A stretch of 64,000 bases of DNA from Paenibacillus taichungensis (GTDB lineage Bacteria; Bacillota; Bacilli; Paenibacillales; Paenibacillaceae), in contig NZ_QEVW01000009.1 in assembly GCF_003287275.1 (NCBI RefSeq), forward strand, positions 412,034 through 476,033, written 5' to 3'. The position numbers and the translations under genes were made by a program. Positions 1 through 9,033 of the stretch are shown piece by piece. Position 1 is the stretch's first letter. Every line of letters starts with the position of its first letter. A model generated the notes under the pieces. That model was given only the letters and a program-made list of their open reading frames with translations, was not told the origin of the DNA and searched no databases.

Positions 1-1562
1 GTACATCATTATCTGCTGCGATGGGTATGGCGCTTGCTCGTGATCTCAAAGGGGAAGACAATCAGGTTATCGCGATGATTGGGGATGGAGCGCTTACAGG
101 TGGTATGGCCTTTGAAGCTCTCAATCACATTGGTCATGAGCAGAAAAAGCTGATGGTTATCCTGAATGATAATGAAATGTCCATTGCTCCGAATGTCGGG
201 GCTATGCATAAATATTTGAGCAAAATTCGTTCGGATCGCCATTATTTAAAAGCCAAGGATGACGTGGAAGGAATGCTCAAGAAAATTCCTGCCATAGGGG
301 ATCGTTTGGCCAAATCGGCGAGCTGGATTAAAGATAGTGTCAAATACATGATGGTTCCAGGAGTTCTGTTCGAAGAGTTGGGCTTCACTTATTTGGGACC
401 CATTGATGGACACGACATTCCGAAATTGATTGAAACGTTCAAACAGGCGGATAACGTGGATGGACCTGTAATGGTTCATGTCTTGACAACCAAAGGAAAA
501 GGCTATCAGCCAGCCGAGGCCGATTCACACAAATGGCACGGAATTTCTCCGTACAAGATCGAATCAGGTCAAGTGCTTAAAGCTGTAGGCAAACCAATGT
601 ATACGGAAGTGTTTGGTAAAACGTTGATTGATCTTGCCAAGCAGGATAAACGAATAGTAGCGGTAACACCAGCCATGCCAACAGGTTCCGGTCTCATTCC
701 TTTCAGTAAGGAATTCCCTGATCGCATGATTGACGTGGGTATTGCCGAACAGCATGCGGCCACCATGTGTGCAGCATTGGCGATGGAAGGCTTAAAACCT
801 GTATTTGCCGTCTATTCGACGTTTATGCAACGTGCGTATGATCAGATTGTACATGATATTTGTCGTCATAACGCTAATGTCATGTTCGCTATTGACCGTG
901 CCGGATTTGTCGGTCCAGATGGTGAAACGCATCAAGGTGTGTACGATGTGGCGTTTATGCGTCATATTCCGAATATCGTTCTGATGATGCCTAAGGATGA
1001 GAATGAACTGCGCCATATGATGAAGACGGCGCTTGAATATAATGAAGGTCCAATTGCTTATCGTTATCCACGAAACAATGTTGTAGGTGTGCCTCTTGAT
1101 GATGAACTCATTCCGATTCCAATCGGTACATGGGAACAGCTACGTCCGTCTGAAGGTTTTGCTATCATCGCTTCGGGATCTATGGTACAGCTTGCTGAAG
1201 AAGCTGCAGAGACGGTTAAAAGAGAAGGCATTACGGCTGGCGTAATTAACGCCCGCTTCCTTAAGCCTCTTGATGAGCAGATGCTGCGTGATCTGGCAGT
1301 TCGAGGCACGAAGTTAATTGTGCTTGAAGAAGCATCACAGGCAGGCAGTATGGGCAGTGCAGTTCTGGAGTTTTACGCAGAACAAGGGCTGCATGATGTG
1401 CATGTACAACTGATGGGCATTCCAGATCGATTCATTGAACATGGCAGTATTGAGGATCAAAGAGCTGAAGTGGGACTTACAGTTGAGAATGTGAGCTCAG
1501 AGCTGCGTAGCATGGCAGCCCAATCTTCGTATGGTATGTCCAGAACTCGGTTCCCTTCATAA
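1..1562 (+). CDS. dxs: 1-deoxy-D-xylulose-5-phosphate synthase (3' part)
   Basis: Condenses pyruvate with glyceraldehyde 3-phosphate, the thiamine-diphosphate-dependent first step of the MEP isoprenoid pathway, in the cytoplasm. The frame is open from base 3, so about 520 C-terminal residues of a protein usually near 630 are present; the N-terminus lies outside the window. Visible are the TPP/Mg motif GDGA followed about 25 residues later by the LNDNEMS stretch, the transketolase pyrimidine-binding core around GIAEQHA, and DRAGFVGPDGETHQG, typical of Dxs. tlyA follows after 68 bases, the same neighbour as in Bacillus. Recognition is very secure; only the start is missing. Confidence 0.97.
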   Translation, partial: TSLSAAMGMALARDLKGEDNQVIAMIGDGALTGGMAFEALNHIGHEQKKLMVILNDNEMSIAPNVGAMHKYLSKIRSDRHYLKAKDDVEGMLKKIPAIGDRLAKSASWIKDSVKYMMVPGVLFEELGFTYLGPIDGHDIPKLIETFKQADNVDGPVMVHVLTTKGKGYQPAEADSHKWHGISPYKIESGQVLKAVGKPMYTEVFGKTLIDLAKQDKRIVAVTPAMPTGSGLIPFSKEFPDRMIDVGIAEQHAATMCAALAMEGLKPVFAVYSTFMQRAYDQIVHDICRHNANVMFAIDRAGFVGPDGETHQGVYDVAFMRHIPNIVLMMPKDENELRHMMKTALEYNEGPIAYRYPRNNVVGVPLDDELIPIPIGTWEQLRPSEGFAIIASGSMVQLAEEAAETVKREGITAGVINARFLKPLDEQMLRDLAVRGTKLIVLEEASQAGSMGSAVLEFYAEQGLHDVHVQLMGIPDRFIEHGSIEDQRAEVGLTVENVSSELRSMAAQSSYGMSRTRFPS

Positions 1563-1630
1563 CTGGAACAATCAGAGAAACTGGAACACATTATTGATTA
1601 ATCAGGATTACTACATGATAGGAGAAAGAC

Positions 1631-2476
1631 ATGTCACTCCCGAAAGAACGAATTGATGTTCTGCTGGTTGAGCAAGGATATTACGAAAGTCGTGAGAAGG
1701 CAAAAGCTGCAATCATGGCTGGACTGGTATATGCCAACAATGAGCGGATTGAAAAAGCGGGCATGAAGATTCCACGGGAAGCCGAACTTAAAGTAAAAGG
1801 TTCAGTACATCCCTATGTCGGTAGAGGCGGATTAAAGCTTGAAAAAGCGATCCGTCACTTCGATCTCGATATGAATGGACTTGTGATGCTCGATATTGGC
1901 TCATCCACTGGTGGATTTACCGATTGTGCCCTGCAACATGGTGCATCTCATGTATATGCCATTGATGTAGGTTATAACCAGCTGGATTGGTCACTCCGTA
2001 ATGATGAACGGGTCACTGTCATGGAAAGAACCAATTTCCGTTATGTGACCCCCGAAGATCTACAAGGACCTGTGCCGAATTTTGCCAGTATTGATGTATC
2101 CTTTATTTCGCTGAGAATTATTTTGCCCCCGTTGCTGGCACTTCTAAAGCAACCTGCAGATATTGTGGCGTTAATTAAACCTCAGTTCGAAGCAGGCCGT
2201 GAGAAAGTCGGCAAGTCTGGCGTCGTTCGTGATACTAAGGTTCACAAGGACGTTTTGCAGACGATGCTTCGTTTCGCCAATGAGCTTGGGTTAAAGCTAA
2301 AAGGTTTAACATTCTCGCCGATTACAGGCGGAGAAGGAAATATTGAATTTCTCGCTCACTGGCGTCTGGAAGCACCAGAGGCAACACAACAAGAGAACGT
2401 TCAGGCTTCACTTGATGCACTTGCAGATCAAGTTGCAATGGAAGCTGCCCATACTTTTACAGGAAACTCATCATAG
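1631..2476 (+). CDS. tlyA: TlyA family rRNA (cytidine-2'-O)-methyltransferase
   Basis: A 281-residue protein with an N-terminal S4 RNA-binding domain (about residues 5-65) and an FtsJ-like Rossmann methyltransferase domain. The SAM-binding motif is seen as LDIGSSTGGFTDCAL (about 97-111), with IDVSFISL and LIKPQFEAGR further on. Known family members 2'-O-methylate rRNA; the older name is hemolysin TlyA. The ATG at 1631 is preceded by AGGAGAAAG. It sits between dxs and argR, as yqxC does in B. subtilis. Family assignment is secure; the exact target nucleotide cannot be read from sequence. Confidence 0.92.
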   Translation: MSLPKERIDVLLVEQGYYESREKAKAAIMAGLVYANNERIEKAGMKIPREAELKVKGSVHPYVGRGGLKLEKAIRHFDLDMNGLVMLDIGSSTGGFTDCALQHGASHVYAIDVGYNQLDWSLRNDERVTVMERTNFRYVTPEDLQGPVPNFASIDVSFISLRIILPPLLALLKQPADIVALIKPQFEAGREKVGKSGVVRDTKVHKDVLQTMLRFANELGLKLKGLTFSPITGGEGNIEFLAHWRLEAPEATQQENVQASLDALADQVAMEAAHTFTGNSS

Positions 2477-2557
2477 GATGAGTTTCTTTTCGCTGGAAAG
2501 GTGACATTCTAAAAGGAAATCGGTTGTCGAATCTCGAATATGTCTTCGAGGTGAGCG

Positions 2558-3046
2558 ATGATGGATGGGCAATATGACACAATTGTTATTGGTGTACTTG
2601 CTGTCTGCTTGATTTTATGGCTGTTCTTTGGCTTTCGGAATTGGGTTAATCGTCCGATTCCAGTAAGCTTGTCGGGTATGCAACTGAATTTGGAAATTCA
2701 GGATTCACCGGCAGTGGATCTGCTTGAAGCGGAAGGATATGAAGTCATCGGGGGTAAAATGAAAATTCCTTTAGCCTTTGAAGCGGATGAATCCGTTTAT
2801 TACAGCAGGCTCTTTATTGATTATGTAGCAGAGCGTGATGATGAGAGATATCTGGTGAAGACTTCCCGTCGCAGACAACCTCTTGAACTTACTGGGCCAT
2901 CCCTGCGCGATCGCTTCCTGTACTATTTATTGTTATATCCCGGCTGTGAAGGGTTGCTGTATGTGGACATGGAGGAATCGGATATCAAGGTTATAAGGCT
3001 TATGGATTATCAGGAAGACGTGTACGATGGAGATGATCTGGACTAA
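2558..3046 (+). CDS. Conserved membrane-anchored protein of unknown function
   Basis: A 162-residue product with one hydrophobic segment at about residues 8-26, then a soluble domain of mixed alpha/beta appearance ending in an acidic tail (DGDDLD). The ATG-ATG start follows a GAGGTGAG ribosome site at about 2548-2555. The stretch FIDYVAERDDERYLVK faintly resembles the core strand pair of restriction-endonuclease-like folds, but the acidic residue expected just before the Lys is absent, so no nuclease role is claimed. It lies between tlyA and argR in the same direction. I do not recognise a named family. Confidence 0.75.
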   Translation: MMDGQYDTIVIGVLAVCLILWLFFGFRNWVNRPIPVSLSGMQLNLEIQDSPAVDLLEAEGYEVIGGKMKIPLAFEADESVYYSRLFIDYVAERDDERYLVKTSRRRQPLELTGPSLRDRFLYYLLLYPGCEGLLYVDMEESDIKVIRLMDYQEDVYDGDDLD

Positions 3047-3157
3047 GGGTATTTATGAAACCTGAAAGTTGTTTATATAACGAATGACGAATTGCAGAAT
3101 GGCAAAGGGAAATTAGCCGTTCTATGCAATACATTGAACTTTTAACTGGAGGCATGT

Positions 3158-3607
3158 ATGAAAGGACAACGACACATTAAGATACGTGAAATCATTAGTC
3201 AAAACGAAATTGAAACCCAGGATGATCTGGTTGAAGCTTTGCGTAAATCTGGATTTCAGGTGACTCAAGCTACGGTATCACGGGATATTAAGGAGCTTCT
3301 TTTAATTAAGATCCCCATGGACGATGGACGATATAAATATTCACTGCCTACAGACCAACGATACAATCCGATTCAGAAACTGAAACGTGCCCTCGTGGAC
3401 AACTTCTTACACATCGATCATACAAACAATCTGGTCGTGATGAAGTGTTTGCCTGGTACAGCTAACTCCATTGCAGCTTTGCTCGATAATATTGAGTGGA
3501 CGGAAGTGATGGGCACCATCTGTGGAGATGATACCATCCTCATCATCTGCCGGACGGAAAGTAACAGCGTGACCGTAATCGAGCGGATTATGGGTTATAT
3601 TTCTTAG
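3158..3607 (+). CDS. argR: Arginine repressor ArgR/AhrC
   Basis: Hexameric arginine-responsive regulator that represses arginine biosynthesis and activates catabolism. The 149-residue length is typical. The N-terminal winged helix covers about residues 1-70, with [16 protein letters not shown] as the recognition region. The C-terminal oligomerisation and arginine-binding domain contains [14 protein letters not shown] and [12 protein letters not shown], matching the conserved GTxxGDDT loop. The start is supported by GGAGG at 3149-3153. The argR-recN neighbourhood is conserved in Bacillus. Confidence 0.96.
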   Translation: MKGQRHIKIREIISQNEIETQDDLVEALRKSGFQVTQATVSRDIKELLLIKIPMDDGRYKYSLPTDQRYNPIQKLKRALVDNFLHIDHTNNLVVMKCLPGTANSIAALLDNIEWTEVMGTICGDDTILIICRTESNSVTVIERIMGYIS

Positions 3608-3664
3608 AATATAATGGTTCAAAAACATAATTTCTGAGTGAGTCATCCGGAGGTGTTTTTGCAG

Positions 3665-5383
3665 ATGTTAGTTACATTATCGATTCGTAATCTGGCTGTT
3701 GTAGAAGAAGTTGATGTTGTTTTCCACCCGGGATTTCATGTCTTGTCTGGTGAAACGGGAGCGGGTAAATCGATCATTATTGATGCCTTGGGTCTGATTG
3801 CTGGTGGACGAAGCTCAGCCGATCTGATCCGCTATGGATGTGAGAAAGCCGAGATGGAGGCTCTGTTTGAAATGGAGCCAAGCCATCCGGTATGGGAAAC
3901 GCTGGAGAAGCTTGGCATCCATTGTGAGCCGGAGGAGCATCTGGTGATTCGCCGTGAACTGAATACTCAAGGGAAAAGTACATCTCGTATCAATGGCCAA
4001 TTGGTCAATTTGACGATGCTCCGTGAAGTCGGAGAAAAATTAATTAATATTCACGGTCAGCATGAACATCAAAGTTTGTTGCGCGCAGAAAGTCATCTCG
4101 GGCTTCTGGATACATACGGGGCAGCAATCATCGGTCCAGTCAAAACGGAATATCAGGAACGCTACAGTAAATTTATTACTGCGGAAAAAGAACTTCGTGC
4201 ACTTCAGGAGTCAAGTCAACGTGCGTATCAATTGCTGGACATGTATCGCTTTCAGCTTGAAGAGATTGCAGCTGCTGCTTTAACGCTGGGAGAGGATGAA
4301 TTACTCGGAGAAGAACGGGTCAAACTATCCCATAGTGAGAAAATGATGGACAGTGTTGCTGGTGCATATGATCTGCTTAGCGGTCAACGTGGGTTAGAAG
4401 CTGTAAGTATCGCATTGTCACGAATTGAAGATATATCGGGATATGACAGTAAAGGGCTACAGCCTATAGTTGAACAGCTCCAGTCTGCATTTTATCAACT
4501 GGAAGACGCTACGTTTCAGTTGCGGGATTATCGGGAGAAGATCGAATTTAACCCGGGTAGATTGGAAGAAGTGGAACAGCGACTGAATCTGATTTCTGGC
4601 CTCAGACGGAAATACGGCGACAGTGTGGAACTTATTTTGAATTATTATGAACAAATTAGCCATGAAACCGACCAGCTGGAGAACAAGGATGAACGTCTGG
4701 AGAAGCTGCGTAATGAACGTGACAAATTGCTCAAATTAGTCATGGAGTCTGCGGAGGAACTTAGCCGTGTTCGTAAACAATGTGCCGAGGAACTTGCAGC
4801 GCAGGTGGAGAGTGAGCTTAAGGATCTGCAGATGGAGAGAACGACGTTACGAGTTCAGATTACTCCTTTTGAAGATGCAAAAGGGATTGAATGGAATGGA
4901 CGTCGTATTCGTCTTACGCGTCAGGGTGCAGATAATGCGGAATTCCTGATTTCTCCGAATCCTGGTGAGCCTTTACGTCCACTCGGTAAGATTGCTTCCG
5001 GTGGTGAGTTGTCCCGAATGATGCTCGCGATGAAGAGTATTTTCGCACGTCATGACCGAATTCCGGTGTTGATCTTTGACGAGGTGGATACAGGTGTAAG
5101 CGGAAGAGCGGCACAATCCATTGCGGAAAAATTATATCGTCTGTCTTCTACTTGCCAAGTTTTCTCTATTACTCACTTGCCACAGGTCGCTTGTATGGCG
5201 GATCATCAGTATCTCATCGAAAAGCATGTGTACGATGGGCGTACGATGACACAAGTGGAATCGCTGTCAGACGAAGGCAGAGTGAAGGAATTGGCACGTA
5301 TGCTCGGCGGTGTGGAAATTACAGAAAAAACGCTGCATCATGCACAGGAAATGCTGAATTTGGCGGAAGCCAAAAAAGGGTGA
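3665..5383 (+). CDS. recN: DNA repair protein RecN
   Basis: SMC-like ATPase acting early in double-strand break repair. The reading frame opens at a GTG at 3638, but the ATG at 3665 is preferred because CCGGAGG lies at 3647-3653 and the protein then begins MLVTLSIRNLAVVEEV as in the family (572 residues). Walker A GETGAGKS is near residue 33. Long coiled-coil arms occupy the middle, the ABC signature LASGGELSR-type motif appears as IASGGELSRMMLA, and Walker B as VLIFDEVDTGVSG. spoIVB follows after 120 bases, as in B. subtilis. Confidence 0.96.
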   Translation: MLVTLSIRNLAVVEEVDVVFHPGFHVLSGETGAGKSIIIDALGLIAGGRSSADLIRYGCEKAEMEALFEMEPSHPVWETLEKLGIHCEPEEHLVIRRELNTQGKSTSRINGQLVNLTMLREVGEKLINIHGQHEHQSLLRAESHLGLLDTYGAAIIGPVKTEYQERYSKFITAEKELRALQESSQRAYQLLDMYRFQLEEIAAAALTLGEDELLGEERVKLSHSEKMMDSVAGAYDLLSGQRGLEAVSIALSRIEDISGYDSKGLQPIVEQLQSAFYQLEDATFQLRDYREKIEFNPGRLEEVEQRLNLISGLRRKYGDSVELILNYYEQISHETDQLENKDERLEKLRNERDKLLKLVMESAEELSRVRKQCAEELAAQVESELKDLQMERTTLRVQITPFEDAKGIEWNGRRIRLTRQGADNAEFLISPNPGEPLRPLGKIASGGELSRMMLAMKSIFARHDRIPVLIFDEVDTGVSGRAAQSIAEKLYRLSSTCQVFSITHLPQVACMADHQYLIEKHVYDGRTMTQVESLSDEGRVKELARMLGGVEITEKTLHHAQEMLNLAEAKKG

Positions 5384-5503
5384 AACGAGCGGCTGGCGTA
5401 ATGATTGACAGTAATAAAAGCCTGGGGGCGAGGTTATCTTATAGGTACGCAATTGGCGACCACCTTTCGTCAAGCGAAAGAAGCAAAGGGAGTGTGACAG
5501 CCA

Positions 5504-6835
5504 TTGAATTCCCCCCTCAGGAAGAAATTGCTAGGTCTTTTATTTGCCTTCTTTCTATGTGTGATCAGCCAGGCCATTCAGCCTGTGCAAAGTTATGCTT
5601 CATTGCCTGATGAACTCCAGGTATTTGCAGGCAGGCAGGCTGACGTTCATCTCGCTGTACCGGCTGCTTCAAGCGCTGTTGTAGATCGTCCTGACATCGT
5701 TGGTTTTGATGGAAAGGAAACTGCGGTCCACGTAACGAAGCAACAACCTTTGCATCTTCACCCCCAACAAACGGGGCAGGCCAAATTAACGTTGAAGTTG
5801 TGGGGCAAAATTCCGGTAAAAACGGTTAACGTAAACGTGATCCCGGATTTGCGTGTTGTACCCGGGGGTCAAACGATTGGCGTCAAAGTAAAATCTGCAG
5901 GTATTCTGGTCGTAGGTCACCATCTGGTTCGTTCTGGACAAGATGAACGTGTATCCCCTGGAGAATCAGCAGGCATCAAGCTTGGAGATCTGATTACCCA
6001 TATGGACGGTAAACGCCTTGATGGTGTATCGGGTGTAGCTGAAGCGGTTGAACTCGCAGGCAAGAGCAAAAAAGGTATTGATGTTGTATTAAAACGCGGC
6101 AAAGAAACGGTTAAAACCCGTTTGACACCGGCTTATGATGCGGAAGACAAAGCCTGGAGGCTTGGATTGTACATTCGTGACTCCGCCGCAGGTGTAGGAA
6201 CATTAACCTTCTACGCTCCGGATCAAGGCGTATATGGCGCTCTGGGACATGTCATTACGGATATGAACACTCAGACCTCCATCGTTGTTGGCAGTGGTCA
6301 GATTGTTCAGTCCAATGTAACGTCAATTTCTAAGAGTGAATCCGGTGATCCGGGTGAAAAACGAGCTCATTTCCTGAAAGAAAGTAAAATTTTAGGCAAT
6401 ATTGAACGTAATACTGCTTTTGGTATCTTTGGTAAAATGTCCGGTAATCCTGAACATAGCTTGTATTCTAAAGGCATTCCTGTTGCTTTCTCCCATGAAG
6501 TAAAAGAAGGTCCTGCAGAAATTCTCACAGTTGTTGAGGGTCAGCAGGTGGAGCGTTTCTCAATTGATATTGTACACGTAGCAGATCAATCCGAACCGGC
6601 CACCAAAGGCCTGGTGCTACGTATCACAGATCCGAAGCTGCTCGATAAGACCGGAGGCATTGTACAAGGCATGAGCGGTAGTCCCATTGTGCAAAACGGA
6701 AAACTCATTGGTGCCGTGACGCATGTGTTCGTCAATGATCCGAAATCAGGTTATGGTTGCTTCATTGAGTGGATGTTACAAGATGCAGGAGTCATGATGA
6801 AAAAGGAACATGCAAAAAACCTTAAGGCGGGTTAA
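5504..6835 (+). CDS. spoIVB: SpoIVB serine peptidase (forespore signal to sigma-K)
   Basis: Secreted from the forespore, where it cleaves SpoIVFA to trigger pro-sigma-K processing. Of 443 residues, an N-terminal hydrophobic signal-anchor lies at about 7-27. A PDZ domain is at about 115-215 (GIKLGDLITHMDG), and the S55 peptidase domain has the catalytic-serine motif GMSGSPI near residue 390 and the typical ending GYGCFIEWML. The start is a TTG at 5504 with AAAGGGAGTG about 10 bases upstream. The stop codon lies inside the loop of a terminator. The order recN-spoIVB-spo0A is diagnostic of sporulating Bacilli. Confidence 0.95.
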   Translation: MNSPLRKKLLGLLFAFFLCVISQAIQPVQSYASLPDELQVFAGRQADVHLAVPAASSAVVDRPDIVGFDGKETAVHVTKQQPLHLHPQQTGQAKLTLKLWGKIPVKTVNVNVIPDLRVVPGGQTIGVKVKSAGILVVGHHLVRSGQDERVSPGESAGIKLGDLITHMDGKRLDGVSGVAEAVELAGKSKKGIDVVLKRGKETVKTRLTPAYDAEDKAWRLGLYIRDSAAGVGTLTFYAPDQGVYGALGHVITDMNTQTSIVVGSGQIVQSNVTSISKSESGDPGEKRAHFLKESKILGNIERNTAFGIFGKMSGNPEHSLYSKGIPVAFSHEVKEGPAEILTVVEGQQVERFSIDIVHVADQSEPATKGLVLRITDPKLLDKTGGIVQGMSGSPIVQNGKLIGAVTHVFVNDPKSGYGCFIEWMLQDAGVMMKKEHAKNLKAG

Positions 6836-6853
6836 CCTCCTTAAGGTTTTTTT
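6815..6853 (+). terminator. Rho-independent terminator of spoIVB
   Basis: AAAAACCTTAAGG (from 6815) pairs with CCTTAAGGTTTTT (from 6839) around a loop holding the spoIVB TAA stop, followed by a T run. The end of the coding sequence therefore forms part of the hairpin. Confidence 0.85.
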
Positions 6854-6859
6854 GTCGAA
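6853..6859 (+). promoter_or_regulatory. Putative Spo0A box 1 upstream of spo0A
   Basis: Perfect match to the 0A-box consensus TGTCGAA, 175 bases ahead of the spo0A start and abutting the spoIVB terminator. Spo0A autoregulation through several boxes is known in B. subtilis; binding here is inferred. Confidence 0.6.
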
Positions 6860-6937
6860 TGTAAACATATAATATCGGATAATGAAATAAATTATTTATT
6901 ATATAGCAATGAGAAAAAAAAATAAAGAAAAATAATT

Positions 6938-6944
6938 TTCGACA
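6938..6944 (-). promoter_or_regulatory. Putative Spo0A box 2 (inverted)
   Basis: TTCGACA is the reverse complement of the 0A-box consensus. It forms an inverted pair with the box at 6964-6970, 26 bases apart start to start, flanking the -35 element of the sigma-H-like promoter. Confidence 0.6.
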
Positions 6945-6971
6945 GAAGGAATTTCCTCCCCTGTGTCGAAA
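6945..6971 (+). promoter_or_regulatory. Putative sigma-H promoter of spo0A
   Basis: The -35 GAAGGAATT (6945-6953) fits the sigma-H consensus RnAGGAWWW. After an 11-base spacer, the -10 GTCGAAA (6965-6971) fits RnnGAAW. This -10 overlaps the third 0A box, so sigma-H and Spo0A~P would compete or cooperate at the same bases, as at the known spo0A Ps promoter. Confidence 0.65.
6964..6970 (+). promoter_or_regulatory. Putative Spo0A box 3
   Basis: Perfect TGTCGAA, overlapping the -10 of the sigma-H-like promoter and lying 58 bases upstream of the spo0A start codon. Confidence 0.6.
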
Positions 6972-7027
6972 ATTTAACCTGTAAGGAAATGTACGAAACG
7001 ATGTTTAAATTAAAGGAGGATACCGTT

Positions 7028-7843
7028 TTGCAAAAAATTGAGGTATTGCTGGCCGATGATAATCGTGAATTTACGAATTTGCTTGCCGAATATATATCCG
7101 AACAGGAAGATATGGAAGTAACCGGAATTGCTTACAATGGAGAAGAAGTACTGCAGCTGCTGGAGCAGACTCGCGATGTACCGGATGTACTCATTCTGGA
7201 TATTATTATGCCTCACCTGGATGGACTGGGTGTGTTGGAGCGTCTGCGCAATCTGAATCTGTCTCCACAGCCCAAAGTCATTATGCTTACGGCTTTCGGA
7301 CAAGAGAATATCACGCAGCGTGCCGTGCAACTCGGAGCTTCTTATTACATCCTGAAACCGTTTGACATGGAAGTGCTCGCGAATCGTGTACGTCAACTGG
7401 TTGGCACGCAAACTACAATCTCCACAGGTGGTGGTAGCGGTTCATCGATGTTTATGAACAAGTCCAACGTGGTGCCGATGGGTAAACACAAAAATTTGGA
7501 TGCAAGTATTACGTCCATCATACATGAAATCGGCGTTCCTGCGCATATTAAAGGATATCAGTATTTACGCGAAGCCATCACTATGGTGTATAACAATATC
7601 GAAATTTTGGGTGCTATCACGAAAACCCTGTATCCGGCGATTGCCGAAAAATTCAAAACAACGCCGTCTCGCGTCGAACGTGCCATCCGTCATGCCATTG
7701 AAGTGGCTTGGACACGCGGCAACATCGACAGCATCAGCCATCTGTTTGGCTATACGATCAACATCAGTAAGTCGAAACCGACGAACTCCGAGTTCATCGC
7801 GATGGTTGCTGATAAGCTTAGAATTGAGCATAAGGTGTCCTGA
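7028..7843 (+). CDS. spo0A: Sporulation master response regulator Spo0A
   Basis: Phosphorelay response regulator that commits the cell to sporulation. The frame is open upstream, but the TTG at 7028 is chosen because AAAGGAGGA (7012-7020) lies 7 bases before it, giving 271 residues against about 267 in B. subtilis. The receiver domain has the DD acid pair (LLADDNREF), the phospho-acceptor in [12 protein letters not shown], and switch Thr/Lys in MLTAFG and YILKPFD. A linker rich in G and S leads to the C-terminal Spo0A DNA-binding domain ([21 protein letters not shown], about 152 on; [17 protein letters not shown]). A strong terminator follows. Confidence 0.98.
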   Translation: MQKIEVLLADDNREFTNLLAEYISEQEDMEVTGIAYNGEEVLQLLEQTRDVPDVLILDIIMPHLDGLGVLERLRNLNLSPQPKVIMLTAFGQENITQRAVQLGASYYILKPFDMEVLANRVRQLVGTQTTISTGGGSGSSMFMNKSNVVPMGKHKNLDASITSIIHEIGVPAHIKGYQYLREAITMVYNNIEILGAITKTLYPAIAEKFKTTPSRVERAIRHAIEVAWTRGNIDSISHLFGYTINISKSKPTNSEFIAMVADKLRIEHKVS

Positions 7844-7900
7844 AAGGATCAGGAATAGTGATCATCTGAACAAATAAATTAAACTTATTTACACATAAGG

Positions 7901-7953
7901 AACACCACGTTTTTATTGAGTCTATCAAGACCAATAAAAACGTGGTGTTTTTT
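7901..7953 (+). terminator. Strong terminator after spo0A
   Basis: A perfect 17-base stem, AACACCACGTTTTTATT (7901-7917) with its complement at 7933-7949, followed by T residues. The 190 bases from here to the next gene hold nothing else I can identify. Confidence 0.93.
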
Positions 7954-8151
7954 CAATACTATAAAATTCCATTAAAGAAATCGAATAACCTATGATAAAC
8001 AGAAGAGGCTTCAGTGTGGCTTCTCAGATATATATTTGGAAGGGTGAAATTTTTTACAAACTTTTACTTGCAGTTAACGCTTTCTCAGCAGGAAAGTGGT
8101 ACGATGTGACCACTGACAAGATAATCATTATAGGTATAAAGGATGAAATAT

Positions 8152-9009
8152 ATGAAGAGAACGACTTTTTTCTGTACATACATAAATGAAATATACAATT
8201 CTTTGAAATATGCAAGTAAATCATGTCAACATTCTATGCTTAGTTACAGGCAATTCAAAGGACTGCAAAAAATTATGCGTAATCGAATGCTTACTACATA
8301 TTTTCAGCCAATCCTAGATCTGCAGAGCGGTCAATGTCTTGGTTACGAGATATTAAACCGTCCTCCCATATCTGATCTTTTTCCGAATGCAGAAGCTTTT
8401 TATCAATTTATTGGTCATACGGATCAGGTGTTCACATTTGAGCGCTTCTGTCGTGAGATTTCGATTGAACGATTCAGAGCCTCTTTAACTACAGAGCGAT
8501 ATCCTGACAATACCGTCGTTTTTTTAAATATACATCCTCAGGTTTTAGCCGATTCCACATATCGCAGTGGAGAAACAATCAGTCTATTAAACAGTTATGG
8601 TTTATCTCCTGAGCAAGTTGTCTTTGAGCTAACTGAAAAACAGGCAGTTCATGACTATGTAGAGTTCGAACGCATTCTATCGAATTATCGCTCACAGGGT
8701 TTTCGAATTGCCATTGATGATGCGGGTTCCGGATATAGCAGTCTTAAGGCGATTGTAAGTCTAAAGCCGGATTTTATCAAATTGGACAGAGCACTGATTA
8801 GTCGAGTGGACACACATCCGGATCAGCAGCACATAGTAAGGATCCTTAAGCAATTTGCTGCCGACTCGGGGACGAGTATCATTGCAGAAGGTATTGAGCG
8901 TTACGAGGAAATTCAATTTTTGCGACGTGAAGGTATCGAATACGGTCAGGGTTATGCACTTGGAAGGCCTGATACAGTATTAAGGCCGTCTCCCTTATCT
9001 TTTCCATAG
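8152..9009 (+). CDS. EAL-domain c-di-GMP phosphodiesterase
   Basis: Hydrolyses cyclic di-GMP to pGpG. The conserved active-site residues of EAL enzymes can be seen: ExLxR as EILNR, the metal-binding Asn in FLNIHP, FELTE, the acid pair in IDDAGSG, the Lys in FIKLDR, and AEGIE near the end, with the Gln of QGYALG. There is no membrane segment. The start could be 8143, but AAAGG at 8138-8142 is better spaced for the ATG at 8152. A CBS-GGDEF gene follows in the same reading phase after three in-frame stops, so the two may descend from one EAL-CBS-GGDEF gene. Confidence 0.88.
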   Translation: MKRTTFFCTYINEIYNSLKYASKSCQHSMLSYRQFKGLQKIMRNRMLTTYFQPILDLQSGQCLGYEILNRPPISDLFPNAEAFYQFIGHTDQVFTFERFCREISIERFRASLTTERYPDNTVVFLNIHPQVLADSTYRSGETISLLNSYGLSPEQVVFELTEKQAVHDYVEFERILSNYRSQGFRIAIDDAGSGYSSLKAIVSLKPDFIKLDRALISRVDTHPDQQHIVRILKQFAADSGTSIIAEGIERYEEIQFLRREGIEYGQGYALGRPDTVLRPSPLSFP

Positions 9010-9033
9010 GGGAATTAGAGATTTAAAAAGTAG

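Noticed and set aside
2558..3046. Restriction-endonuclease-like nuclease
   Set aside because: The pattern near FIDYVAERDDERYLVK lacks the acidic residue needed before the Lys, so the resemblance may be chance.
5152..5610. 152-residue ORF across the recN-spoIVB junction
   Set aside because: A different frame of two secure genes with no own ribosome site.
7992..8189. 65-residue ORF upstream of the EAL gene
   Set aside because: No ribosome site, overlaps the EAL start, and contains no recognisable motif.
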